Source: Microbacterium sp. A20
GTDB taxonomy: Bacteria > Actinomycetota > Actinomycetes > Actinomycetales > Microbacteriaceae
Assembly (NCBI RefSeq): GCF_004794515.1
Contig: NZ_SSDF01000032.1
Location: 1-45,396, forward strand
Length of the DNA stretch: 45,396 nucleotides
Reading direction: 5' to 3'
Shown: piece by piece, positions 15,355 to 24,007 of the stretch
How positions within the stretch are numbered: position 1 is the stretch's first letter
Layout of the letters: each line of letters begins with the position of its first letter
Position numbers and translations under genes: made by a program
The notes under the pieces: generated by a model
What the model was told of the DNA's origin: nothing
The model's input: the letters and a program-made list of their open reading frames with translations, nothing else
Database searches by the model: none

Positions 15355-17178
15355 GTGAGCGCTGAGGTGCAGCAGTTCCAGGTGGATCTGCGCGGGGTGG
15401 TCGATCTGCTCAGCAGACACATCTACTCCAGTCCACGGGTGTACCTGCGGGAGCTGCTGCAGAACGCCCGCGACGCGATCACCGCACGCCGCGAGGTCGA
15501 CGGCGGAGGCGGACGCATCCGGATCACCCCGCTGACCGCGGAGAACGGCGAGTTCGTGTTGCGCGACGACGGCGTGGGTCTCACCGCGACGGAGGTGGCG
15601 GATCTGCTGGCCACCGTCGGCCGCAGCTCCAAGCGCGACATCTTCGACCTCCCACGCAGCGACTATCTCGGGCAGTTCGGCATCGGTCTGCTCAGCTGCT
15701 TCATGGTCGCCGACACCATCGTCATCCGCTCCCGCAGCGCCCGCGGCGGCGCGTCGGTCGAATGGACGGGAAGCGCCGACGGCACGTTCCAGGTGGCCGA
15801 GATCGACGAGGAGCTTCCCATCGGCACCAGCGTGCACCTCGTGCCGCGCTTCGACGCCGACGAGCTCCTGCGCCCTGCCGCCGTGCACGAGCTGGCGACG
15901 ACGTTCGGCGAGTTCCTGCCCGTGCGGGTCACGCTCGACGGCCCCGGCGGCGACATCGACATCACCAGGGATGCGCCCTTCCTCGATGCCGCCCGCGACC
16001 CCGAGGCCGCCGTGCAGTACGGGCGCGACCTCCTCGGCGCGGGCCCGCTCGACGTGATCGAGCTGGGCGAGCCCGCCACCGGGACCCGCGGCCTCGCGTA
16101 CGTGCTGCCCTACGCCCCGCCGCCGGGTGCACGTCAGGCGACGCGCATGTATCTGGGACGGATGCTGCTCTCCGAGCGCGTCGACGACGTGCTCCCCGAG
16201 TGGGCGTTCTTCGTCCGCGCCGTGATCGACTCCACCGGCCTCGCCCCCACCGCGAGCCGGGAGTCTCTGGTCGAGGACGCGGCGCTCGAGCGCGTGCGTG
16301 AACAGCTCGGCGCCGGCATCCGCCGCTGGGTCCTGGAGCTGGGCCTGAGCGAGCCGCATCGTCTCGCGCAGTTCGTGGCCGTGCACGAGGTCGGGCTCAA
16401 GTCGCTCGTGCGCCACGACGAGGAGCTTGCCCACTTCATCTCCCGCTGGCTGACCGTCGAGACCACGCACGGCACGATGCGGATCGGCGACCTCGCGGAG
16501 CGATACCCGCACGTGCGGTATGCGCAGACCGTCGACGAGTTCCGCCAGGTGGCCGGCATCTCCCCCGCCGACGAGGTGCTCGTCAACGGCGGATACCTCT
16601 ACGACGCCGACCTGATCCGGATGCTGCCCGACCTCTACCCGCACGTCACCGTCGAGAAGGTCGACGTCACCGGAGAGCTCGACCGCCTCGACCCTCCCCC
16701 GCTCGACGACCGCGATGCCGCCGTGGCATTGGAGACGCGCGCGGGCGCTGTGCTGGCCGCATCCGACTGCTCGGTGGTCGTGCGCTCGATCGACCGCCCC
16801 GACCTCGCCGGACTCTACGTCGCCGACCCTGAGGTGCTGCGCGCGATCGACCGCGGACGCACCAAGGGCGTCACCGGCGCGCTCTGGGGCGGCGTGCTGG
16901 ACCGCATCGACAAGACGATGTCCTCGGCGCGCGAAGACGACCTCCGCGCCCGCCTGTGCCTGAACTGGTCGAACCGGGTGGTCCGCGCCCTGGTGCGCGT
17001 GCAGGACGACGCCGTCTTCGCCCGCACCGTGCAGCTGCTCTACATCCAGGCGCTGCTCGCCGGGCACCATCCGCTCGCCGACGCCGATCGTGCCCTGATG
17101 ACCAGCGCACTCGCCGACCTCGTCTCCCTTTCGGCCGGCATCGAAGGGGACCAGATCCCGTTCGTCGAAGGCCGCTGA
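15355..17178 (+). CDS. HSP90-family (HtpG-like) ATPase, divergent
   Basis: 607 residues from GTG 15355, chosen because AGGAGGAGGG precedes it (ATG 15334 lies in frame upstream but precedes that ribosome site). The GHKL ATP-binding Bergerat motifs are clear: ELLQNARDAI, RDDGVGLT and GQFGIGLLSC. The middle domain includes PTASRESLVED. The C-terminal part (LNWSNRVVRALV, LLYIQALLAGH) matches the HtpG dimerisation region, so the three-domain layout is complete. It is clearly not standard HtpG: the middle domain is divergent. A possible -10 TAGGCT lies at 15318-15323. The TPR gene follows by 23 bases, suggesting a functional pair. Confidence 0.85.
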   Translation: MSAEVQQFQVDLRGVVDLLSRHIYSSPRVYLRELLQNARDAITARREVDGGGGRIRITPLTAENGEFVLRDDGVGLTATEVADLLATVGRSSKRDIFDLPRSDYLGQFGIGLLSCFMVADTIVIRSRSARGGASVEWTGSADGTFQVAEIDEELPIGTSVHLVPRFDADELLRPAAVHELATTFGEFLPVRVTLDGPGGDIDITRDAPFLDAARDPEAAVQYGRDLLGAGPLDVIELGEPATGTRGLAYVLPYAPPPGARQATRMYLGRMLLSERVDDVLPEWAFFVRAVIDSTGLAPTASRESLVEDAALERVREQLGAGIRRWVLELGLSEPHRLAQFVAVHEVGLKSLVRHDEELAHFISRWLTVETTHGTMRIGDLAERYPHVRYAQTVDEFRQVAGISPADEVLVNGGYLYDADLIRMLPDLYPHVTVEKVDVTGELDRLDPPPLDDRDAAVALETRAGAVLAASDCSVVVRSIDRPDLAGLYVADPEVLRAIDRGRTKGVTGALWGGVLDRIDKTMSSAREDDLRARLCLNWSNRVVRALVRVQDDAVFARTVQLLYIQALLAGHHPLADADRALMTSALADLVSLSAGIEGDQIPFVEGR

Positions 17179-17201
17179 CACATCCCACCGAAGGATCCCC
17201 C

Positions 17202-20000
17202 ATGGCACGTCCGAAGAAGCGCTTCCAGCAGCTGATCGAGGAGATCGACCGCACCCCGTGGGGGCCCGCCGAGCAGGCCCTCGTCGCGGAAGCGGTGGCC
17301 CTCGCGATCGAGATCGGCGATGAGCGGCTCGAGTACGAGGCACGGATGCGGCAGACGGCGTCGGCGAACATGGGCGGCGCGACCGATGTGATGCTGAACT
17401 CGTTCGCCTGGTGCCTCGCGCACCACGAGGCCGACCCGCAGCGATTCCCCGCCGACCTCGACAACGGCGGCGCCGACCTGATGTGGCAGTTCAAGTGGAT
17501 GGCGTCATCCCTGCGCTCTTCGCCGGCGTTCTCCCAGGAGCAGATCGCCGCGGTGCTCGATGACATGGAGAAGCACTACCGCGCCGGCGGCCTCGGAGTG
17601 AGCGGTGTGCTCACCGCCCGCTTCGAGGATGCCTGGGATGCCGGACGCATGGACGAGGCGGAGGCGCTGCGCGTGCAGCTGGCGGCCACGCCGCGCGACG
17701 ACCACAGCCACTGCGACGCCTGCGGCCGGAGCCAGATCGCGGGCTTCTTCGCGGACACCGACCGCGACGCGGAGGCCATCGTCCTGGTGGAGGAGATGAT
17801 CGAGGGCGGCTTCTCTTGCGGGGAAGAACCCGAGCACGCCCTCTCGCGCGTGCTCCTCCCGTACCTCCGGGCCGGACGCTTCGACGAGGCGAAGACCGCG
17901 CACCTGCGCAGTTACCGCTTGGCCAAGGACAACCCCGACAACCTCCGCATCGTCGCCAACAACATCGTGTTCACGGCGCTCACCGGCAACGAGGCCCGTG
18001 CACTCGCGCTCGTCGAGAAGCACATCGCCTGGCTCGCCCATGACGGACTGAACGTCGACGCGCACTTCGCCGCCCTCGCCGCCCTCGCCGTCGCCCTTGA
18101 TCGGGTCACGGCAGTGGGCCACGGCGACACCCCCGTGCGCGGAGCGGAGTCACCCGCGCTCGTCCCCTTCTTCGGAGAGCATGAGGGCCGCTGGAGCGCT
18201 GCCGAGCTCGCGGCGTCCGCCTGGTCGGCGGCGGACCGCATCGCCGCCGCGTTCGACGAGCGCGACGGGACCGATGGCCACGCACGCAGCCTGGCCCGCA
18301 TGCGCGCACTCGCCGATGAGCAGTACGACGTGCCGATCCGATCGGACGCGTTCGTGGCTCCGACCCCCTCGAACACGCCCGTGGACGCCGACGGCTGGTT
18401 CGAGCGTGCCATGCAGCTCGCCCAGTTCGGAGCGGAGCACGAGACCCTCGAAGCCCTCCCCCGCGCCCTCGAGGTGGAAGACCCCTACAAGCGCGCCCAG
18501 CTGCTCTCGATGCGCATCGGGATCCTCATCGCCCTCGAACGCGCCGACGAGGCCCTGGAACTGCTTCCGCAGCGGGTCGCCGCCCTCCGCGCCGCCGGCC
18601 GCGACGAGCAGGCCGACCTGGAGGAGCGCCTCGGGCTCGCGACCTTCGGGATCGACACCCCCGAGGCGACCGCCGACCTGGAGGATGCGATCGCCGATGC
18701 CGCATCGCTGCCCGCCTGGTCGCGCGGCGACCTGGCCATCAGCCGCGCCGCGCTGCACCTGCGAGCGGGGGAAGCGGATGCCGCGCTCGACCTCGCCGAG
18801 CTCGCCGCGCGCTCGTTCGCCGAGGCCGATGACGCCCGTCTCGCCAACACCACGACGCTCATGGCGATCTCGGCCGTATTGAGAAAGGGCGACATGGAGG
18901 CGGCGACCGCATTGCTCGACCGCTTCCTCGCACAGGACGACCTCAGCACCGGGCATCGGGCGCAGGCGCTGCAGACCAGGGCGCGCGTGCGCGGCGGAAG
19001 CGACTCCTATGCGGAAGGCGCGGTCGACGCCGACGAGGTGTGCCGGTTGCTCGCCGAGCTGGGCGCGACGCGCGCCCTCGGTGAGGCCCACCTTCTCGCC
19101 GGAGCACTCTGGGAAGACGCGGATGAGCCGGAGAAGGCCGTCTCCCGCTACCGCGTCGCCGCGCGCATCGCGAGCGAGGGCGACGGCGACTCGACCGGCG
19201 TGGACTTCCGGCTCGCCCGGACCATGCTGCGCGTCGGCGACGCCGAAGAGGCAGCAGAGCTGTTCGGCGACGTGCTGCAGCGCGAGGAGGAGGCAGAGGT
19301 GGCCGCCGGCTCGCGCGCGATGACCGCCTCGATGCTGGCGCGCTCGCTGAGCGCCGCCGGTGAGTTCGGCCAAGCAGTCGGTGCTCACGGCTACGCCTCC
19401 GAGCTGTTCGGGCAGGCGGAGGAGCACGCCGACCAGGCGATGTCGATGACCGAGCAGGCCAAGATCCTCGCGCGCTTCGACGAGCACGACGACGCGATCG
19501 GCCTGCTCGAATCGGCGGCCGACATCGTACGCCGGGCCCCGGATGCCGTGGGAGCCGTGACCGAAGTGCTGCACAGCCTCGGACAGGCATACGGCGGACG
19601 CGGCGACGAGCGGGCGTTCACGCTCTTCGACGAGGTCGCCGCCCTCGCTCAGCAGCATGAGGCCGAGTGGCTGCTCGCCGACGTCACCGATTCGCGGGGT
19701 CGGGCGTTCGCCGAGCTCGGCCGGATCGACGAGGCGGTCGCGGCCGCGCTCACCGCGGCCGACGGTTTCGCCGCACTCGGAGATCTCGGCTCGGCCGGTG
19801 GGTCCGAGCTGTTCGCGGGGCGCGTCCTGGCCGGGAACGACCGCTCAGCCGACGCCGTGCCCGTCTACCGCAGCGCGATCGACCACGCCGCCGGCCACCC
19901 GCCGTTGCTCCAGGTGGCAGCCCTCGAGCTCGGCAACGTCCTCGAGTCGCTCGGGCGTCACGGCGAGGCGGCCGAGGTGCGCACTCTCGCGCAGAGCTGA
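17202..20000 (+). CDS. Large TPR-repeat protein partnered with HSP90-like ATPase
   Basis: 932 residues, soluble, helical throughout. TPR-like helix pairs are scattered along the chain (for example RADEALELLPQRVAALRAAG, PEKAVSRYRVAARIA, RIDEAVAAALTAADGFAALG, RSADAVPVYRSAIDHA). A CxxC with preceding His (HSHCDACGRS, Cys171 and Cys174) near the N-terminus might bind metal. No catalytic domain is recognisable. ATG 17202 follows GAAGGA. The position 23 bases after the HSP90-like gene suggests an adaptor or client scaffold for it, echoing eukaryotic Hsp90/TPR co-chaperones; that is inference from context. No known named family comes to mind. Confidence 0.75.
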   Translation: MARPKKRFQQLIEEIDRTPWGPAEQALVAEAVALAIEIGDERLEYEARMRQTASANMGGATDVMLNSFAWCLAHHEADPQRFPADLDNGGADLMWQFKWMASSLRSSPAFSQEQIAAVLDDMEKHYRAGGLGVSGVLTARFEDAWDAGRMDEAEALRVQLAATPRDDHSHCDACGRSQIAGFFADTDRDAEAIVLVEEMIEGGFSCGEEPEHALSRVLLPYLRAGRFDEAKTAHLRSYRLAKDNPDNLRIVANNIVFTALTGNEARALALVEKHIAWLAHDGLNVDAHFAALAALAVALDRVTAVGHGDTPVRGAESPALVPFFGEHEGRWSAAELAASAWSAADRIAAAFDERDGTDGHARSLARMRALADEQYDVPIRSDAFVAPTPSNTPVDADGWFERAMQLAQFGAEHETLEALPRALEVEDPYKRAQLLSMRIGILIALERADEALELLPQRVAALRAAGRDEQADLEERLGLATFGIDTPEATADLEDAIADAASLPAWSRGDLAISRAALHLRAGEADAALDLAELAARSFAEADDARLANTTTLMAISAVLRKGDMEAATALLDRFLAQDDLSTGHRAQALQTRARVRGGSDSYAEGAVDADEVCRLLAELGATRALGEAHLLAGALWEDADEPEKAVSRYRVAARIASEGDGDSTGVDFRLARTMLRVGDAEEAAELFGDVLQREEEAEVAAGSRAMTASMLARSLSAAGEFGQAVGAHGYASELFGQAEEHADQAMSMTEQAKILARFDEHDDAIGLLESAADIVRRAPDAVGAVTEVLHSLGQAYGGRGDERAFTLFDEVAALAQQHEAEWLLADVTDSRGRAFAELGRIDEAVAAALTAADGFAALGDLGSAGGSELFAGRVLAGNDRSADAVPVYRSAIDHAAGHPPLLQVAALELGNVLESLGRHGEAAEVRTLAQS

Positions 20001-20003
20001 CGG

Positions 20004-21728
20004 TCAGAACAGCTGGCGCCAGTTGGCCTTGGCGAGGTCGAGGAGCTCGTCGCCGCGGCCGGACATCACCGTACGGATCGCATAGAGGGCGAAGCCCTTG
20101 ACCTGCGCGGCCTCGATCGCCGGCGGCATGGACAGCTCCTGCCGCTCGGTGACGACGTCGAGCAGGGCGGGTCCGTCGTGCGCGAGCACCTCGCGCACGG
20201 CATCCGGGAGGTCTTCGCTGCGCTCCACCCGGCGCGCGAAGATGCCCATGGCTTCCGCGATCGCCGCGAAGCTCGGGTTCTCCAGCCCGGTGCCGTAGGT
20301 GACGAAGCCGGCGGCCTTCATCTCGAGCTCGACGAAGTTCAGCGAGGAGTTGTTCACCACGATCGTCTTCACCGGCAGATTGTTCTGGGTGAGGGTGAGG
20401 AGCTCGCCGAGCATCATCGCGAGTCCGCCGTCGCCGGCCAGCGCGACCACCTGACGGTCGGGGTGCGCGACCTGCGCGCCGATGCCGTGCATCAGAGCGT
20501 TGGCCATCGAGCCGTGGGTGAACGAGCCGATCAGACGGCGATCCTCGGTCATCGAGAGGTACCGAGCGGCCCACACGGTCGGCGACCCCACGTCGGCGGT
20601 GAAGATCGCGTCGTCGGCCGCGTACTCGTCCAGGAGCCGGGCCAGGTACTGGGGGTGGATGGGGCGCTTGCCCTTCGCGGGCACGGCGAGCTCGTCGAGC
20701 TTCTTCCTCGTCTTGCGGTAGTGCGCGATGGCATCCTCGAGGTGGCCGCGGTCGTCCTTCCTCGCCACCCGCGGAAGGAGCGCCTCGGAAGTCGCGCGCA
20801 CGTCGCCGACCAGGCCGAGATCGAGCGGATGCCGCTTCCCGAGCTGCGCGCCGCGGATATCGACCTGGATGGTCTTGGCGTGATCCGGATAGAACTGCTC
20901 GTACGGGAAGTCACTGCCCAGCACCAGCAGGGTGTCGGCGGCTTCCATGGCCCGGAATCCCGAGGCGAAGCCCAGCAGCCCCGTCATGCCGACGTCGAAG
21001 GGGTTGTCGTACTCGATGAACTCCTTGCCGCGGAGGGCGTGCACGATGGGGGCGCCGAGCTTGTCGGCAAGGGCGATGACCTCGTCGTGTGCGCCTTCCA
21101 CGCCGGCTCCGGCGAGGATCGTGACCTTCGCTGCTGCATTGAGCAGAGTGGCCGCCTTCTCGAGCTCCGCCGCGTTGGGGACCACCACGGGTCGTGCCCG
21201 CTCGATCACGACGGCTCGGTCGTCCGCGATGTCGGCGAGAGCCACGTCGCCGGGGATCACGAGCACCGCGACACCGCGTTCCTCGATCGCGGCACGCATG
21301 GCGATCTCGAGCAACCGCGGCATCTGCTTCGGGTCGGCGACGTATTCGACGTACACGCTGCACTCGCGGAACAGCTCCTGCGGATGCGTCTCCTGGAAGT
21401 ACCCGGTTCCGATCTCGGTGGTCGGAATGTGCGCCGCGATCGCGAGCACGGGCACGCGCGAGCGGTTGGCGTCGTAGAGGCCGTTGATCAGGTGGAGGTT
21501 GCCCGGACCGCAGGAGCCGGCGACGACCGCGAGCTCTCCCGTGGTGGCGGCATCCGCGGCGGCGGCGAAGGCGGCGGATTCCTCGTGCCGCACATGCACC
21601 CAGCGGATCGTGCCGTCCTTGCGGAGCGCGTCCGTGAAGCCGTTCAGCGAGTCCCCGGGGATGCCGTACACACGGTCGATCCCGTTGGCGTGCAGAGTCT
21701 TGACGATGTTCTCAGCGACGTTGGCCAT
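20004..21728 (-). CDS. poxB: Pyruvate oxidase/dehydrogenase (quinone), PoxB type
   Basis: 574 residues of the ThDP/FAD acetolactate-synthase-like family. The N-terminal Pyr domain has GIPGDSLNGF and VRHEESAAF (catalytic Glu near residue 50). The middle domain has VTILAGAGVEGA and binds FAD. The C-terminal PP domain has the ThDP motif ALAGDGGLAMMLGELLTLTQNNLPVKTIVVNN (about residues 428-460). The C-terminus LAKANWRQLF resembles the membrane-associating tail of E. coli PoxB. It converts pyruvate to acetate and CO2, passing electrons to quinone. Start ATG 21728 is leaderless (TAGGGT six bases upstream). Confidence 0.93.
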   Translation of the reverse strand: MANVAENIVKTLHANGIDRVYGIPGDSLNGFTDALRKDGTIRWVHVRHEESAAFAAAADAATTGELAVVAGSCGPGNLHLINGLYDANRSRVPVLAIAAHIPTTEIGTGYFQETHPQELFRECSVYVEYVADPKQMPRLLEIAMRAAIEERGVAVLVIPGDVALADIADDRAVVIERARPVVVPNAAELEKAATLLNAAAKVTILAGAGVEGAHDEVIALADKLGAPIVHALRGKEFIEYDNPFDVGMTGLLGFASGFRAMEAADTLLVLGSDFPYEQFYPDHAKTIQVDIRGAQLGKRHPLDLGLVGDVRATSEALLPRVARKDDRGHLEDAIAHYRKTRKKLDELAVPAKGKRPIHPQYLARLLDEYAADDAIFTADVGSPTVWAARYLSMTEDRRLIGSFTHGSMANALMHGIGAQVAHPDRQVVALAGDGGLAMMLGELLTLTQNNLPVKTIVVNNSSLNFVELEMKAAGFVTYGTGLENPSFAAIAEAMGIFARRVERSEDLPDAVREVLAHDGPALLDVVTERQELSMPPAIEAAQVKGFALYAIRTVMSGRGDELLDLAKANWRQLF

Positions 21729-21734
21729 GCTTCG

Positions 21735-21768
21735 ACCCTACGCCCGAGCAGCGGTGGCGGCTCGGGCG
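21735..21768 (-). promoter_or_regulatory. poxB -10 and adjacent inverted repeat
   Basis: On the minus strand TAGGGT (21735-21740) ends six bases before the poxB ATG. A nine-base inverted repeat CGCCCGAGC-N10-GCTCGGGCG (21741-21768) directly abuts it, where the -35 box should be. This is a candidate operator; no regulator gene is adjacent. Confidence 0.45.
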
Positions 21769-21795
21769 TTGACAGGCGTGACAGATGCAATCCGG

Positions 21796-21842
21796 AGTGC
21801 CGACATGCGGCACTGTCCTCGCTGGAGTGCGCGATCTAGCCT
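21796..21842 (+). promoter_or_regulatory. Upstream region of KOW-like gene: dyad and -10
   Basis: AGTGCCG-N5-CGGCACT (21796-21814) is a perfect seven-base dyad, followed by a possible -10 TAGCCT (21837-21842). Either may drive the small gene at 21911; the evidence is moderate. Confidence 0.35.
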
Positions 21843-21910
21843 CGAAGCATCAGCAAGAGCCGATGCTGCTCCGCTCCACCTGGAGCCGCGGCGTGACGAA
21901 AGAATGCAGG

Positions 21911-22081
21911 ATGAGCGACTTCGCCATCGGAGACACCGTGCAGGTCACCGGACCGACGATGACCGGCAACGTCGGAACCGTCGTCTCGATCGATGAGAAG
22001 CGCGGGAAGTACCTCGTACGAATCACGGATGTGACCCAGAACTACTTCACCGCTGACGAGCTGAGACTCTTCTCGGCTTGA
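21911..22081 (+). CDS. Small KOW/SH3-like protein
   Basis: 56 residues: FAIGDTVQVTGPTMTGNVGTVVSIDEKRGKYLVRITDVTQNYFTADELRLF. The G-N-V-G-T-V-V core with following strands is KOW/SH3-barrel-like, as in small actinobacterial nucleic-acid or protein-binding modules. The frame is open from 21785, but the extra residues look random and ATG 21911 starts the domain. A weak ribosome site (GAAAG) precedes it. Function unknown; it stands alone between poxB and the PNPOx-like gene. Confidence 0.7.
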   Translation: MSDFAIGDTVQVTGPTMTGNVGTVVSIDEKRGKYLVRITDVTQNYFTADELRLFSA

Positions 22082-22087
22082 GCGCGC

Positions 22088-22525
22088 TCAGTACTCCTGG
22101 GCCCCGTCGCGCTCCGGCTCCGGAGTGCGACGGAAAGCCCGCCCGGTCACCGAGATCGGCGCGACGCGCACGAACACGTGCTTGAGCGTGGGGATCCACG
22201 GCCGCAGACCAGCGGTTTCCGCACGCAGCACGTCGGCATCCGTCTCCAACGCGGTTGCATGGCCGCGGACGATGACACTCCACGCATCCGTGTCCGTGTG
22301 GTCGTCGACCTCGAAGACCACATCGGCGTTCACCGTCAGCTCGAAGAGCTTGCTGCCGGGCGCCGTTCGGAACAGGATTCCGTCGCCATCGATCACATAG
22401 TTCACCGGGAAGATGTCGATCGTGTCGCCCACGTGGGTGACGAGTCGTGCCAGCTCCTGGGTGCCGAGCAGTTCCCAGCTCTGGTCAGGGGACAGCGTCT
22501 CGATGGGGTCTGTCTGCGCACTCAT
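22088..22525 (-). CDS. Pyridoxamine 5'-phosphate oxidase-like flavoprotein
   Basis: 145 residues. LLGTQELARLVTHVGDTIDIFPVNYVIDGDGILFRTAPGSKLFEL is the split-barrel FMN-binding fold of the Rv1155/PNPOx-like family, followed by VVFEVDDHTDTDAWSVIVRGHA. Actinobacterial members include F420 or FMN binders and nitroimidazole reductases, so the cofactor is uncertain. ATG 22525 fits the leaderless pattern (CACAAT six bases upstream, 22532-22537). The very long hairpin at 22547-22609 occupies the -35 region, which could affect its expression. Confidence 0.8.
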   Translation of the reverse strand: MSAQTDPIETLSPDQSWELLGTQELARLVTHVGDTIDIFPVNYVIDGDGILFRTAPGSKLFELTVNADVVFEVDDHTDTDAWSVIVRGHATALETDADVLRAETAGLRPWIPTLKHVFVRVAPISVTGRAFRRTPEPERDGAQEY

Positions 22526-22531
22526 GCCGCC

Positions 22532-22537
22532 ATTGTG
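22532..22537 (-). promoter_or_regulatory. -10 element of leaderless PNPOx-like gene
   Basis: CACAAT on the minus strand ends six bases before ATG 22525. Weaker than the TANNNT elements elsewhere in the window; included because the spacing is identical. Confidence 0.35.
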
Positions 22538-22546
22538 CCTCACGCG

Positions 22547-22609
22547 CATTCCGGTCGCACTTTCTGTCGCAAAATGCCGCTGTGACCGACAGAAAGTGCG
22601 ACCGGAATG
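22547..22609. repeat. CCGGTCGCAC hairpin repeat, copy 2 (23-base perfect arms)
   Basis: Perfect inverted repeat with 23-base arms (22547-22569 and 22587-22609) and a 17-base loop, beginning CATTCCGGTCGCAC. It lies eight bases after the dehydrogenase stop and 21 bases before the PNPOx-like start. The left arm is identical over 22 bases to the sequence at 45375-45396. It could terminate the gab operon, but the exact arms and recurrence point to a mobile REP/MITE-like family. Confidence 0.85.
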
Positions 22610-22617
22610 AGGTCTAC

Positions 22618-23982
22618 TCAGCCGATGCGGATCAGCTTCTTGTTGACGAACTCGTCCGCCGCCAAGTGCCCCAGCTCACGCGCGGTGCCGCTGCGCTTGA
22701 CGCCGCCGAACGGCAGCTCCGGGCTGTCGGCCAGCACGAGGTTGACGTAGACCATGCCCGCCTCGATCTTGTCGGCGACGCGCTCGGCCTGCTCGGCGTC
22801 CGTCGTGAAGACGTAGGAGCCGAGGCCGAAGGTCGTGTCGTTCGCGAGCTCGACCGCCGCGTCCTCGTCCGCCACGCGGTACACGACCGCGGCGGGGCCG
22901 AAGAGCTCTTCGCGGTACACGTTCATCTCGGGTGTCACATCGGCGAGCACGGTCGGCGCGAAGAACGCGCCGTCGCGGGTGCCGCCGGTCAGCAGCGTCG
23001 CGCCCTGCTCGACGGCCTGGTCGACCTGCTTCTGCAGGTTGACCGCCGCCGTCTCCGACGAGACCGGACCGAGGACAGTGTCGTCGAGCATCGGGTCGGT
23101 CGCCTCGACCGCCGCCATCGCCGCCGTGAATTTCTCGACGAACGCGTCGTAGAGACCGTCGACGATGATGAAGCGCTTCGCACCGTTGCACGCCTGACCG
23201 TTGTTGTCGAGGCGCGCGTCGACGCCGGCCTGCACGGTCGCATCGAGGTCGTCGGTGGAGAGCACGATGAAGGGGTCGGAGCCACCCAGCTCCAGCGCGA
23301 CCTTCTTGAGGTTGCGACCGGCGATCTCGGCGACCGCGGCACCGGCACGCTCGGACCCCGTGAGCGAGACGCCCTGCACGCGCGGGTCGGCGATCATCGT
23401 CGCGATCTGCTCGTTGGTGGCGAGCACGTTCTGATAGGCGCCCTTCGGGAAACCGGCGTCGTGATAGATCTTCTCGATCGCGGTCGACGACTCCGGGCAC
23501 TGCGGCGCGGGCTTGAGCAGGATCGTGTTGCCGACGATCAGGTTCGGAGCGGCGAAGCGCACGATCTGGTACGCCGGGAAGTTCCACGGCATGATGCCGA
23601 CGAGCGGGCCGAGCGAGGAGCGGCGGATGATCGCCGACCCCTCCCCCAGGATCGCGATCGGCTGGTCGGCCATGATCGACTCCGCCTGGTCGGCGTAGTA
23701 CTCGGCGATGTCCGCGGCGAAGTCGACCTCGCCGAGGGCGGCCTCGCGGGGCTTGCCCATCTCGCGCACGAAGATGTCGGCGAGCTCCTCGCGACGCTCG
23801 CGGTGCAGCTCGGCCGCACGGCGCACGAGGGCCGCGCGCTCGGCGACCGTCGACGAGCGCGACCACTCGCGGTGGGCCTCGTCGGCGGCAGCGACCGCCT
23901 GGTCGATCTGAGCGTCGGTGAAGGTGTCGAAGGACGCCAGCGTCTCTCCGGTGGCGGGGTTGATGACGGCGTAGTCGGTCAT
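22618..23982 (-). CDS. gabD1: NAD(P)-dependent succinate-semialdehyde (or 4-aminobutyraldehyde) dehydrogenase
   Basis: 454 residues of the aldehyde dehydrogenase superfamily, close in length and style to actinobacterial GabD1. The catalytic Glu is Glu231 in ALELGG and the nucleophile is Cys265 in NNGQACNGAKRF. The oxyanion region GIMPWNFPAYQ and C-terminal ELPFGGVKRSGTARELG are present. It is the last gene of the putrescine/GABA operon, 25 bases after gabD. With two such enzymes in one operon, one probably oxidises 4-aminobutyraldehyde made by putrescine oxidase and the other succinate semialdehyde made by GabT; sequence alone does not say which. Confidence 0.85.
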   Translation of the reverse strand: MTDYAVINPATGETLASFDTFTDAQIDQAVAAADEAHREWSRSSTVAERAALVRRAAELHRERREELADIFVREMGKPREAALGEVDFAADIAEYYADQAESIMADQPIAILGEGSAIIRRSSLGPLVGIMPWNFPAYQIVRFAAPNLIVGNTILLKPAPQCPESSTAIEKIYHDAGFPKGAYQNVLATNEQIATMIADPRVQGVSLTGSERAGAAVAEIAGRNLKKVALELGGSDPFIVLSTDDLDATVQAGVDARLDNNGQACNGAKRFIIVDGLYDAFVEKFTAAMAAVEATDPMLDDTVLGPVSSETAAVNLQKQVDQAVEQGATLLTGGTRDGAFFAPTVLADVTPEMNVYREELFGPAAVVYRVADEDAAVELANDTTFGLGSYVFTTDAEQAERVADKIEAGMVYVNLVLADSPELPFGGVKRSGTARELGHLAADEFVNKKLIRIG

Positions 23983-24007
23983 GTTCTCTCCTCCTCTGGC
24001 TGCTCGG

